DNA of 64,000 nt, taken from Bdellovibrionales bacterium RIFOXYC1_FULL_37_79 (GTDB lineage Bacteria > Bdellovibrionota > Bacteriovoracia > Bacteriovoracales > Bacteriovoracaceae). Within the stretch, counting starts at the first letter, position 1. Every line of letters begins with the position of its first letter. The stretch covers positions 62,001 through 126,000 of the forward strand of contig MEQB01000036.1 in NCBI GenBank assembly GCA_001770015.1, read 5' to 3'. Below, one piece after another: positions 45,131 through 53,415 of the stretch. The notes below the pieces were generated by a model. It did no database searches. It saw only the letters and a list, made by a program, of their open reading frames with translations, and was not told the origin of the DNA. The translations under genes were made by a program, and so were the position numbers.

Positions 45131-45163
45131 TTGACCCAACTTAAACCGGCCAAGAGAGAAAAT

Positions 45164-45505
45164 ATGAAAAATTCTGAATATGTCAAAAGTATTGTACTTG
45201 ATCTGCTTTTTACGTTACTTACCTGCGGATTGTTTAATATCTGGATTCAGTACAGACAAATCGTTACTGTTAACAAAATGCTCAATCAGGAAAAATACCA
45301 TTTTTTATTATGGCTAATTTTTTCCATCATCACGGTTGGTCTTTATCATATTTATCACGAATACATCATCTCAGAAGATATTGCCAAAGTAGTCGGCAGA
45401 GAACCAGGCCACGACGGGATCATTAACTTGCTACTTTCAGTATTTGCCCTTTCATGGGTGGCAGACGCCATTCAACAGCACCATATTAACGAATATTACA
45501 AATAA
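45164..45505 (+). CDS. DUF4234 family membrane protein
   Basis: A protein of 113 residues from ATG 45164 (AAGAGAG upstream; the longer frame from TTG 45131 has no site). Three membrane segments with the DUF4234 phrases LLFTLLTCGLFNIWIQYRQ and FSIITVGLYHIYHEY. Function unknown in this family. Its last 54 bases overlap the convergent ceramidase-like gene. Confidence 0.8.
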   Translation: MKNSEYVKSIVLDLLFTLLTCGLFNIWIQYRQIVTVNKMLNQEKYHFLLWLIFSIITVGLYHIYHEYIISEDIAKVVGREPGHDGIINLLLSVFALSWVADAIQQHHINEYYK

Positions 45506-46222
45506 GAACCGTGTACCTAAATATTGTAAAACAAATAAAGGCACCAGAGCAGCCAACAAATGCTTAACGGAATGACCACTTATAATATTACCGGTCAATT
45601 CAAAAAATAATCTATCGTTACTTTCCACCACTTTTGCCAGCACATAACTTATTAAAGCAAAAGTTAAAAAATAAGTATGAGTAAATTTGCTTTTAAAAAA
45701 AGTTAAAAGAATCAATAAAGTCACCATTGGAGCTAATTGCACCCAGTAATAAAAGCGCAGGTCATCATATAAATGCCAATAGATGACTGAAAAAATCCCG
45801 ACGATCAAGAAAATAATCAAAAAAGGTTTTTCCAATTTAGGATTAATATACTCTCCAATCATTGCTGTAAACATTGCCATAAATGCTATAGTCATGGGCA
45901 GCCTATCCCAAAAAAGCGTTGAGTTGGTTGGAGCATAATGATAATAAGCAGATCCTATGGAAACCAAAACAATCCCCATAAAAAAAATCTTCCAGGATAA
46001 TTTCTCATCTTTAATAAAACAATGAACAAGGCCAATTCCACCAAAAATAAGAAACCCAATATTGCTCACTACATCCATAAAATTAGGAATATTTAGAAAG
46101 GCCCTTTGATCTGCAAATAAATGATAGCTTAGTCGTTGCCCAAAAGGTTCAACCATAAACACTGGTATAATGGACAATAAGATAACACTAACAAGGTATA
46201 TGGTTTTTATTTGAAACCTCAC
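45452..46222 (-). CDS. Ceramidase-like membrane protein (CREST superfamily)
   Basis: A protein of 256 residues with seven predicted membrane segments. CREST-superfamily residues are visible: Ser and His in SAYYHYAPTN, Asp in WDRLPMT, and HSVKH near the C-terminus, together giving the Ser/His/Asp/His-His metal site of alkaline ceramidases. The N-terminal FADQRAFLNIPNFMDVVSN is also typical. It probably hydrolyses an amide-linked lipid in the inner membrane. Sphingolipids are known in some Bdellovibrio, so a true ceramide is a possible substrate. Confidence 0.78.
   Translation of the reverse strand: MRFQIKTIYLVSVILLSIIPVFMVEPFGQRLSYHLFADQRAFLNIPNFMDVVSNIGFLIFGGIGLVHCFIKDEKLSWKIFFMGIVLVSIGSAYYHYAPTNSTLFWDRLPMTIAFMAMFTAMIGEYINPKLEKPFLIIFLIVGIFSVIYWHLYDDLRFYYWVQLAPMVTLLILLTFFKSKFTHTYFLTFALISYVLAKVVESNDRLFFELTGNIISGHSVKHLLAALVPLFVLQYLGTRFLFVIFVNMVLLNGVCHP
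45504..45518. repeat. Dispersed repeat B fragment
   Basis: TAAGAACCGTGTACC lies at the end of the DUF4234 gene and inside the 3' end of the ceramidase-like gene. Core match to copies at 46507 (inverted) and 50709-50779. Confidence 0.45.
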
Positions 46223-46273
46223 AGGTTAATTGTATACAATGATAAGGCTGCTGCAAAGGGGAGATCGGAATAT

Positions 46274-46289
46274 AAGTTGAACTCAACTT
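46274..46289. promoter_or_regulatory. Palindrome upstream of lipoprotein/regulator genes
   Basis: Perfect inverted repeat AAGTTGA-AC-TCAACTT. It lies 50 bases before the small lipoprotein gene and ~250 before the second TIGR02147 regulator, so an operator is a reasonable inference. It has a resemblance to AACTTAAGTT in P1, too short to weigh. Confidence 0.4.
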
Positions 46290-46339
46290 GCTTTTAGATT
46301 ATGATAAAAAAGCTTTATTAGTCTCGAAGGATTTTAATT

Positions 46340-46501
46340 ATGCTGAGGATCATTAGTTTTTTTATAATATTTTCCTGCATCTCTTGCACCCTCAATTCTC
46401 CCCATATTACAAAAGAATCATTCGTTAATGGCGTTAAAAACGTATGTAAAGATATTGCAAACTCGTATAGCTCCCAAAACAAAGCTTGCAAAAAAAAGTG
46501 A
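46340..46501 (+). CDS. Small lipoprotein-like peptide
   Basis: A frame of 53 residues. ATG 46340 has GAAGGA 9 bases before it. The N-terminus is hydrophobic with cysteines in IFSCISCTLNS, where either could be the lipid site. The rest is short and basic (NKACKKK). It lies 38 bases before the second TIGR02147 regulator gene. Too short for family recognition; the signal-like start and ribosome site are the support. Confidence 0.55.
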   Translation: MLRIISFFIIFSCISCTLNSPHITKESFVNGVKNVCKDIANSYSSQNKACKKK

Positions 46502-46506
46502 AAGAG

Positions 46507-46522
46507 AGGTATGCGGTTCTTA
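46507..46522. repeat. Dispersed repeat B fragment (inverted)
   Basis: AGGTATGCGGTTCTTA, the reverse complement of the TAAGAACC...ACCT core. It immediately precedes the start of the regulator gene at 46540. Confidence 0.45.
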
Positions 46523-46539
46523 ATCGGGGTACTGGTTAA

Positions 46540-47283
46540 ATGGATTTCAATGTTCAAAAAATTATTATCGACGAATTCAAATCAATAAAGGTTCAAAATC
46601 CTGCTTATTCCATTCGTGCCTACGCCAAAAAACTCAACATACCAGTCTCGGCCCTGTCTAATTTTTTAAATGGAAAACGGTCAATCACCCGCAAAATGGC
46701 CCTAAAAATTATCCCGAAATTAAACATTTCACCCGATATAAAAACCAAATTACTTTTTAAGCAGTTCAAGTCTGATGATGGCTCCAAACAAACACTCACC
46801 CTGGACTATTTCGCCACTATTTCTGACTGGTACTATTTTGCCATTTTATCACTTGCGGAAATCGATAATTTTAAAGCAACTCCCAAATGGGTGGCCAAAA
46901 GATTAAACATACCACTTAAAACTGCCGAGCATGCCATCTCTATCCTAATCAGACTTAGAATGCTTGAAATGGATGCTAGTGGCTCTTACTTTCCAACTGG
47001 CATTCAATTTAAAACCCCAACAGATATTGTCAGTCATTGTTTGAAGAAACATACTCTTCAAACTCTTGAACTGGCAAAAAAATCACTTATCAATGACTCC
47101 ATAGAAAAAAGAGACTTCTCCACCACCACCATGGCCATTAACCCTGGTAATCTACCTGAGGCAAAAAAAATGATTGCCGATTTCAGGAAAAAGTTATCAC
47201 AAAAACTTGAACTTGGTGACAAAAAAGAAGTATACAAACTCTCCATTCAATTATTTCCACTTTCAAGGAATACCGATGAATAA
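46540..47283 (+). CDS. TIGR02147 family regulator
   Basis: A protein of 247 residues. N-terminal HTH (SIRAYAKKLNIPVSALSNFLNGKRSITRKMALKI, about 24-58), then DYFATISDWYYFAILSLAEI and a second winged-helix-like part (PKWVAKRLNIPLKTAEHAISILIRLRMLE), which are the family landmarks. Its stop overlaps the start of the secreted protein gene (47276), so regulator and secreted protein are translated together. This repeats the regulator-secreted protein association at 16.8-22.7 kb. Confidence 0.88.
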   Translation: MDFNVQKIIIDEFKSIKVQNPAYSIRAYAKKLNIPVSALSNFLNGKRSITRKMALKIIPKLNISPDIKTKLLFKQFKSDDGSKQTLTLDYFATISDWYYFAILSLAEIDNFKATPKWVAKRLNIPLKTAEHAISILIRLRMLEMDASGSYFPTGIQFKTPTDIVSHCLKKHTLQTLELAKKSLINDSIEKRDFSTTTMAINPGNLPEAKKMIADFRKKLSQKLELGDKKEVYKLSIQLFPLSRNTDE

Positions 47284-48304
47284 TTGCCAACTACTCTTTA
47301 TTCTACTCTGTGTTTTTATTACCCCCTACTCTTTAGCTGGGCATGATACCGGAAATGGAGGTGATGGACTCATTTGTAAAAACTTGGATGGAACAATTAA
47401 ATCCATAGAGCTTCTTGACTATTACGAAGCTACCGTTCGAGATCTAATCCCGATCAATCTCGGGCCTGATAACCAATATCAATCCATGCTTTCCTACGTT
47501 ATAAAACGCTTAGAACAACTATCCCCCCAAAGAGCTAAAATTTATCAGGAGCAATTAAGTGCGTTTTTAATAGAAACAAAATTTTTAAATGATACTATTT
47601 TCCTGGACATCCCCGATTCCGCTCACGATTTCATCCCTGCCGGGTGCTCAATAGAACAACTTGCTATTCAACGAAAAAAACTCCTTAAATATGATAAAAA
47701 ATATTTTATCAATAACGATTATTGGCCCCATCTTCCCCCTCGAGATCAGGCAGGACTTTTACTTCATGAAGTCATTTATACAGAGGCCCTTAATTACGGA
47801 CACCAAAATTCAAAGCTAGTCAGAAAATTTAATGGCTACCTGTCTTCAGATCAAATTCAAAATCACGATTGGTATGATTTTGCATCTATGATCCAGAAAT
47901 TTAAAATGGGTTATATCGAGTACCAAGGGCTTATACTAAATCATTTTGGGTTAGGATTTTGTCCAGATGATGAACAATACTGTATTAATGGTTACGTTGA
48001 CTCTGGAGTTCTTTCTTTAAATGGAACAAACTATCAAATCGAAGGTTATGTTAACATAAACAGAAATAAAACTCTTAATTGTGCAGATACTGTAGCGGGA
48101 CAGTTTGTTACTATTAACCAGAAGATCAGGGAACTCGCCCCCTATAAGGTAAAACAACGTTTTCGTTGGAGTCTCTGTCAGAATAACAAAAATAAATTGA
48201 CCGAAGCAGTGGTACTCGCCCCCGACGGATACGAACATTGTACCAAAACCCTTCTTGGTTCATTTAAGTGTCAAAAAGTACCTACTGCAGGAGAAAATCA
48301 ATGA
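47276..48304 (+). CDS. Secreted GGGN/HE-family relative
   Basis: A protein of 342 residues. ATG 47276 is used because it follows AAGGAA and starts a proper signal peptide (ends YSLAGHD); a longer frame exists upstream. The mature start DTGNGGDGLICKNLDGTIKSIELLDYYEA is a variant of the GGGN hallmark. Residues ~165-200 contain AGLLLHEVIYTEALNYGHQNS, the HE motif without second His, and the YLSSD continuation seen in related proteins. The C-terminus (NGYVDSGVLSLNGTNYQIEGYV) is beta-rich. Encoded with a TIGR02147 regulator. Function unknown. Confidence 0.78.
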   Translation: MNNCQLLFILLCVFITPYSLAGHDTGNGGDGLICKNLDGTIKSIELLDYYEATVRDLIPINLGPDNQYQSMLSYVIKRLEQLSPQRAKIYQEQLSAFLIETKFLNDTIFLDIPDSAHDFIPAGCSIEQLAIQRKKLLKYDKKYFINNDYWPHLPPRDQAGLLLHEVIYTEALNYGHQNSKLVRKFNGYLSSDQIQNHDWYDFASMIQKFKMGYIEYQGLILNHFGLGFCPDDEQYCINGYVDSGVLSLNGTNYQIEGYVNINRNKTLNCADTVAGQFVTINQKIRELAPYKVKQRFRWSLCQNNKNKLTEAVVLAPDGYEHCTKTLLGSFKCQKVPTAGENQ

Positions 48305-48951
48305 AACCAATTATGCTTTTTCTGATAGTGCTTATTAGTTTTAATTTTGCTCAAGCGGATATTTTTAACTCCGAAAAAGTTTTACCCACCAGTCAAGCCA
48401 TTGTTTGTAGAGATTTAAATCACAATATATTAGAAGCACAGCTATATGATTATTATGAAGCAAAGGTTCTAAGAGATATTAATATTAACCTTGGCAGTTC
48501 GAATGTAGTTTTTTTAGAAAAAGCCCTGATGGCAATCGAAAGACTAAAGAAATATGATCATAAACGCTACGTAATTTACCGCTCTCGCATCAATGATTTC
48601 TTGAGTCAAACACTTTTTAAAGAAAACATTAGTATCGATAGTGAAGAGTACAGTGGAGATATGATTTATCCCAAAGGATGTAAAATTGAAAATGTTTTAA
48701 AAATATTTAAAGGTGATGATCTACCTGGGAATAAAAAATATCTGATCAATTCAGATATATGGAATGCTTTTGACAATAACAGTAAAGCGGGGTTGATTAT
48801 CCATGAGGCAATGTTGCAACGGAATATTTTCACTCTTAATTACAAAATCACTAAACGGATGCATGCTCGAACGTTTAATAGTTTAATAGCCAGTGACTTG
48901 ATCAAGAAAATTACTCAAGAGGAATATACTGATTTCATCGGTAGAATCTAA
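48301..48951 (+). CDS. Secreted GGGN/HE-family relative, short
   Basis: A protein of 216 residues from ATG 48301, with AGGAG upstream and an ATGA overlap with the previous gene. Signal peptide ends NFAQAD. It follows the plan of the preceding protein (IVCRDLNHNILEAQLYDYYEAKV, then LIIHEAMLQRN) but lacks the GGG/GNGG stretch and the C-terminal beta domain. A tandem paralogue that has lost domains. Confidence 0.75.
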   Translation: MKPIMLFLIVLISFNFAQADIFNSEKVLPTSQAIVCRDLNHNILEAQLYDYYEAKVLRDININLGSSNVVFLEKALMAIERLKKYDHKRYVIYRSRINDFLSQTLFKENISIDSEEYSGDMIYPKGCKIENVLKIFKGDDLPGNKKYLINSDIWNAFDNNSKAGLIIHEAMLQRNIFTLNYKITKRMHARTFNSLIASDLIKKITQEEYTDFIGRI

Positions 48952-48968
48952 AACGATAATCTTTAGTG

Positions 48969-48992
48969 ATGTTCAAGTTTATTCTTGAACAT
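48969..48992 (+). terminator. Rho-independent terminator
   Basis: ATGTTCAAG and CTTGAACAT arms around TTTATT, followed by TCTTTTGT, directly after the secreted-protein operon. Confidence 0.75.
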
Positions 48993-49069
48993 TCTTTTGT
49001 TCCTTCATATTGATATTAATTTTCTCTTCATATAAGATACTTTTATAGATGTATTACAAGGAGTGTTTT

Positions 49070-49870
49070 ATGAGATATCTATTAGTCTTATCCCTAAGTC
49101 TTTTACTTTTTTCCTGCAAAGAAGAACAAAACAATGGTGCTCCAGCCACCACTGATCAAAACATTGAAGAAATCAACCAGATTAGAGATCTAATCATTTC
49201 CAAATGGCAAAGCTGGTACCCTGAAGTTAATGAAAAACATACCCTCGTTAAAAATTCAGGGGAGATCAATGAAGAGGAAAATGATCTTATTTGTCATTAT
49301 ATTTATCCACAAATTAAATTTGAGTATACCCTAACAGGTTTAGAGGATAATACACCAACTTATCTTATCAATCGAATTTTGGATAATTTTACTCTGGGAG
49401 AAGCAACAACCAACGATTCAACCTATTGTAACGAAAATGCCACCAAGACCCTTTCTGATTTGGAAATTTTTACTGATTATCTCTCTGCTTTAATTCTTCT
49501 AAATCTCGATCGCTTGCCCTCTCCTGATGACAATCCAATGGCCCGCGAGCTAACCGATGCCGATTTTCAAGCAGTTCCCATTCAAATTATCAGTAGTTCC
49601 AGGGAAATAAACAATCAAGTTATTGGTATTTACAAATTAACTTATAGGGTCAGCGGGAGTATTGCCGAAGCTCCTGCCAAACTGCTAAGAATTTCTCACA
49701 TGCAAAAGAAACTCGGCCAAAGTTTTTCTGGAACACTCAGTATAACTTTCGCCACTGAAGTTATATCGGGTGCGTTTATATTATCCACGGAAACAAAAGT
49801 GATCGTTCAAGATAATCCCTTTAATGAAACCAGAAAAGAAGTCTTAAGTCTTAACGGAGTTGATTTATAA
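49070..49870 (+). CDS. Lipoprotein, hypothetical
   Basis: A protein of 266 residues; ATG 49070 follows AAGGAG with 6 bases. Lipoprotein signal LLLFSC with Cys16. Two further cysteines (LICHYIYP, TYCNEN) may pair. The later part is beta-rich (FSGTLSITFATEVISGAFILST). No family recognised. It stands alone after a terminator. Confidence 0.7.
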   Translation: MRYLLVLSLSLLLFSCKEEQNNGAPATTDQNIEEINQIRDLIISKWQSWYPEVNEKHTLVKNSGEINEEENDLICHYIYPQIKFEYTLTGLEDNTPTYLINRILDNFTLGEATTNDSTYCNENATKTLSDLEIFTDYLSALILLNLDRLPSPDDNPMARELTDADFQAVPIQIISSSREINNQVIGIYKLTYRVSGSIAEAPAKLLRISHMQKKLGQSFSGTLSITFATEVISGAFILSTETKVIVQDNPFNETRKEVLSLNGVDL

Positions 49871-49879
49871 AAGATCTAA

Positions 49880-50617
49880 TCATTTTCGATCTGTTGATAC
49901 ACCATTAAGACTATCCCCTTTAGACGAGTCAGTGCCAGCCTGAACATCTTTTCCAGATTGCCTCTTACTCAAATCAACATTTCGAGGATCATCTATCCAA
50001 GGTTTCATAAACATGGGATAAGCATTTTTACCAAGTACATAAGCAATATCACTTCTCACTTTGATTTTTTCGTTTGTTAGCAAAGTTCTTTTTCCAAGTG
50101 GCTTGCTATATTCAAAAAGCTCAAAAACGATCATTCCATTCTCAAAAATTTCTACAACGTAGCCCGTCTTGGAGAGGTCATTATCCAATGTTATGATGTC
50201 ACCTTTACATAAATCGAAACCCTTTTTATGTCTACTTTGACCTCTAATTGCAACTCTATCTTTAGCGTGTTCTAGACATTCGACTCCTTTACTTACTTTA
50301 TCTGCTGGTATACGTACCCTTGGTCTATGAAAAATATGTTCACCTATACTATCATTAATCTCAACGTCAATTTTACCATCTTTAATTTCACCACTCGTGT
50401 ATCCAAATTTGTGGAAACAATTGATTTTTTGAAATACTGGCTTCAGATCCGCTTGGTTCAATCCTACTTCGTCAAAACAATCCCCCTCTTCGAGAATTAA
50501 TACTGTACATACTTTACTTTTACAAATCTTCTTTGGGGGAAATATTTCCCAGCCATAAGAATTTGTCGAGATTAGCACCATTGTTGAAATTATAACTAAT
50601 TGGGTAATTATTTTCAT
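49880..50617 (-). CDS. Secreted cysteine-rich hypothetical protein
   Basis: A protein of 245 residues with signal peptide (ends SYGWEI). Two cysteine-rich beta segments (KICKSKVCTVLILEEGDCF; VECLEHAKDRVAIRG) and a C-terminal SH3-like stretch (GYVVEIFENGMIVFEL) are followed by a Ser/Asp-rich tail. Function unknown; probably envelope-associated. Confidence 0.65.
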   Translation of the reverse strand: MKIITQLVIISTMVLISTNSYGWEIFPPKKICKSKVCTVLILEEGDCFDEVGLNQADLKPVFQKINCFHKFGYTSGEIKDGKIDVEINDSIGEHIFHRPRVRIPADKVSKGVECLEHAKDRVAIRGQSRHKKGFDLCKGDIITLDNDLSKTGYVVEIFENGMIVFELFEYSKPLGKRTLLTNEKIKVRSDIAYVLGKNAYPMFMKPWIDDPRNVDLSKRQSGKDVQAGTDSSKGDSLNGVSTDRK

Positions 50618-50708
50618 AAAACCTCCCGGCTTCTTGTACGATGCAAGTTCTATACCTAAAATTAATAATAAACAATGAGTAGCGAGTTGTCATCTTTCTC
50701 TCTAAGTA

Positions 50709-50779
50709 AAAAGTATGCGGTTCTTATTTGCGAACGATCACATTAAGCGCATCTGGTCGCAGATAAGAACCATGTATCT
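50709..50779. repeat. Dispersed repeat B, full hairpin (REP/BIME-like)
   Basis: Left arm AAGTATGCGGTTCTTATTTG and right arm GCAGATAAGAACCATGTATC are imperfect inverted repeats around a ~30-base loop. The half-site core TAAGAACCgygTACCT also occurs singly at 38633, 45504 and 46507. The right arm runs into the stop codon of the phosphoesterase gene. Confidence 0.6.
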
Positions 50780-51890
50780 ACAAACCTTCTATATCAATCA
50801 CAGTCACTTCAGGGGGACTTAAGAAACGAATAGGAGGACCCCACGTCCCAGTCCCTCTACTTACATAAATATAAGATTCATCCACTTTGTAAAGACCTCG
50901 AAAATAAGGATAAATCATTTTTACAAAAATCCCAAAAGGAAATATCTGTCCTGCGTGTGTGTGACCTGAAAGCATCAAATCAAAATATTTAATGGCATCT
51001 CTGGGAACTTGTGGTTGATGTTTTAGATAAATTTTATATCCAGATACGTTTTCCATTAAATCTTTTTCGCTTGGAAGGATCACGTTACTAAATCGCTTGA
51101 TGGCCTTATCATTTATGCCGACTAATCTTAAACCATTAACCTGGCTATTTCGATTTTGCAGCAATTCAAAACCACAATATTGATGAAAAGCAACCGCTTC
51201 ATCTATGCCGTAATAATAGTCATGGTTTCCGGTGACTGCATAAACCCCATGTGTAGCCTTCAGTTGCTTCAAAATCTCACATATTGCTTCTGGACTTTGC
51301 ATTCCTCGATCAATCAAATCTCCTGTCGACACAATAATATTAGGTCTTTGTGCATTGACCTTCTCCACCATTTTTCTTGCGAATGCCTCCCCAATGATCG
51401 CACTGAAATGCACATCCGATATCTGGACAATTCGAATGGACTCTCCTTGCTTTAATTTGGCAGTGGAAATCTTCACTTGCTCAATCCCAATGTTTGTTGC
51501 CTCAAAAAAACCGTAGATTATGATACCCAGGCAAACTACTTGAAAAACTATCCATAAGGTCCGATCCTTAACCCCGAATCTAGTCAATCTTTTAAGAGCC
51601 AAATTGACCAGCTCAAAAACCCCGTGCAAGGTAAAAAATAAAAATAAAAATGTTATCCAAACGTAGCAAGCGATAACAAGATAGGAAGAAATTAGTAAGG
51701 CATTTTTGCGAAGGAAAACTAAAATTAAAATGGGGATGAAAGAACCTAAAACCAATGCAACATTTCGTTTCCAAGATAGTTGCTTAAGTTCAAAAGCTAA
51801 AAGAGTTTTTCGAACATAATATAATAAAATTAAAGAATAAATTATAACGACAATTCCCATAAACGGCATGTAAAAAAAGATTTTACCCAT
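50778..51890 (-). CDS. Membrane-anchored calcineurin-like phosphoesterase
   Basis: A protein of 370 residues with four N-terminal membrane segments and a C-terminal metallophosphoesterase domain: VQISDVHFS, VSTGDLIDRG, VTGNHDYYYG, LKHQP, LSGHTHAGQIFP. All metal ligands are present. The plan is that of YkuE/YaeI-like enzymes. A substrate such as a lipid-linked phosphate cannot be distinguished. Confidence 0.88.
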   Translation of the reverse strand: MGKIFFYMPFMGIVVIIYSLILLYYVRKTLLAFELKQLSWKRNVALVLGSFIPILILVFLRKNALLISSYLVIACYVWITFLFLFFTLHGVFELVNLALKRLTRFGVKDRTLWIVFQVVCLGIIIYGFFEATNIGIEQVKISTAKLKQGESIRIVQISDVHFSAIIGEAFARKMVEKVNAQRPNIIVSTGDLIDRGMQSPEAICEILKQLKATHGVYAVTGNHDYYYGIDEAVAFHQYCGFELLQNRNSQVNGLRLVGINDKAIKRFSNVILPSEKDLMENVSGYKIYLKHQPQVPRDAIKYFDLMLSGHTHAGQIFPFGIFVKMIYPYFRGLYKVDESYIYVSRGTGTWGPPIRFLSPPEVTVIDIEGL

Positions 51891-52078
51891 GGTTTTACTT
51901 CCTTCTCGTATTTAATACATAACAATTATGACGTATTTGCTTGGCCCCAATAAAAAAAACACCCTTTATACTGACTTAAGAGCTTTAAAATGAAAACAAA
52001 TTTATTTAGAAAAAAATATTTACTACCTACCTGATAAAAAAGATTTATTATTTTTATTAAAATGCTAAACTTATCTCT

Positions 52079-52564
52079 ATGCTAGAAAAAAAATCATTGA
52101 TATTTGAAGTTTCTCTGGTCCTTGGAATTATCGGAACCTTTTTACTTGGTGGAGTTTTTGTCCTTAGCAAGAAATATCATAAAAGTCTGGATACAGAATC
52201 CCTCCCGTTAAAAAAAACGTTACATTTGATTGAAGCAAGTCTGGCCAATCAACAATCCTGTATTAATACATTTTCCAAAGTAAAAATATCATTCACACCG
52301 CAAAAATTTAATAAAATTCAAAGTTCCAACGATTATACAGAATTATCGGTTGGGGCAAAAATTTCAAATGCTGTCTTCTTAAAAGAAATGACCCTGCAAC
52401 AAATTTACCAGGAAAATAACCAACTGACCCTGCTTTTTCAAATGTTATTTTTTGACAGCTTTGAGAATAAACCACTTAAATATTTTAAAATTCTCCGTGT
52501 GGAATATGAAAGTAAACAAAAGAAAATGACCAGTTGTGTTTTGGGACAAACGATCATCCTGTAG
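52079..52564 (+). CDS. Membrane-anchored hypothetical protein
   Basis: A protein of 161 residues with one N-terminal membrane segment (LVLGIIGTFLLGGVFVLS) and an extracytoplasmic part rich in beta strands. A pair of cysteines (QQSC, TSC) may be linked. Unrecognised. It lies 8 bases before the next gene, forming an operon of small membrane proteins. Confidence 0.6.
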   Translation: MLEKKSLIFEVSLVLGIIGTFLLGGVFVLSKKYHKSLDTESLPLKKTLHLIEASLANQQSCINTFSKVKISFTPQKFNKIQSSNDYTELSVGAKISNAVFLKEMTLQQIYQENNQLTLLFQMLFFDSFENKPLKYFKILRVEYESKQKKMTSCVLGQTIIL

Positions 52565-52572
52565 GTAGGTTT

Positions 52573-53007
52573 ATGGAAAATAAGAGAAAACATTTATTTA
52601 TTAATAAACAATTCCAGGCCAATATCATCACCAAATTTTTTGGATTTTTCTATTTTATCTACGCCATTTTTCTACTTATAGTCTTTACTCTCCTAGGCCC
52701 TTTATTTGCAGAAATCTCCTTATTAAATCTTCCTCCTGATCATGGCCTTTCGGTCATGGTGGCTAATTTTAACTTCTACGCTTTCTGGATTGCAATCATT
52801 GCGTTTTTAGCTTTAAGTTGCTTTGTTTTTATCGCAGCTTTGCTTTTATCTCACAAAATTGCAGGTCCGATTTATAGCATTAAACGAACTATGAAAGAAA
52901 TTATCTCGGAAGGAAATTTAAAAGAAGCTCAGTTCAGAGAAAAGGATTTTTTTGTTGATTTAAAGGATCAATTTAATGAGTTCATTGTCTATTTAAAAAA
53001 GAAATAA
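52573..53007 (+). CDS. HAMP-like two-transmembrane protein
   Basis: A protein of 144 residues from ATG 52573 (after TAGGTAGG). Two membrane segments, then SHKIAGPIYSIKRTMKEIISEGNLKEAQFREKDFF, a HAMP-like signal: xAGPIxxIKxxM...I.xGxL. It ends there with no kinase or methyl-accepting domain, so it would have to signal through a partner. Similar stand-alone sensors occur in this lineage. Confidence 0.65.
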   Translation: MENKRKHLFINKQFQANIITKFFGFFYFIYAIFLLIVFTLLGPLFAEISLLNLPPDHGLSVMVANFNFYAFWIAIIAFLALSCFVFIAALLLSHKIAGPIYSIKRTMKEIISEGNLKEAQFREKDFFVDLKDQFNEFIVYLKKK

Positions 53008-53032
53008 TCGTTTTTAAAAATAATAACGGTCC

Positions 53033-53374
53033 ATGACAAAAAACCAGTTCCTCAAAATACACTCTCCTCGCATCATTGGAATTCTCTTTCTAGGTTTTTT
53101 TACGCTGCATTTTTTTATAAGAACCAAGGATCACCTGCTCCAATATATTCCGCTTAAATGCCCCTCTTATTTTTTCTTCTCCATTAAATGCCCCCTGTGT
53201 GGCCTTGGTCACGCCGTACTGGAAGCCAATCGATTCCATTTCGAAGCCTCCTTCAATCATCATCCCCTTGGTATCGCCGTCTATATATATCTTATCTTGA
53301 TATCTCTAGGCCTTCTCATCCTGCCAGACAAGATCAAGACCTTGCATCTTTTTTTACTTAAAAAAAAGCCCTAA
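53033..53374 (+). CDS. DUF2752 membrane protein
   Basis: A protein of 113 residues with three membrane segments. The DUF2752 cysteine block is present: KCPSYFFFSIKCPLCGLGHAV, followed by the NHHPLG motif before the last segment. The family is of unknown role and may bind a metal or thiol. It follows the HAMP-like gene by 25 bases. Confidence 0.8.
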   Translation: MTKNQFLKIHSPRIIGILFLGFFTLHFFIRTKDHLLQYIPLKCPSYFFFSIKCPLCGLGHAVLEANRFHFEASFNHHPLGIAVYIYLILISLGLLILPDKIKTLHLFLLKKKP

Positions 53375-53415
53375 TTAATTTGAGCGGAAGCAGTAGATTT
53401 ATAAAGTGAGCTTAT

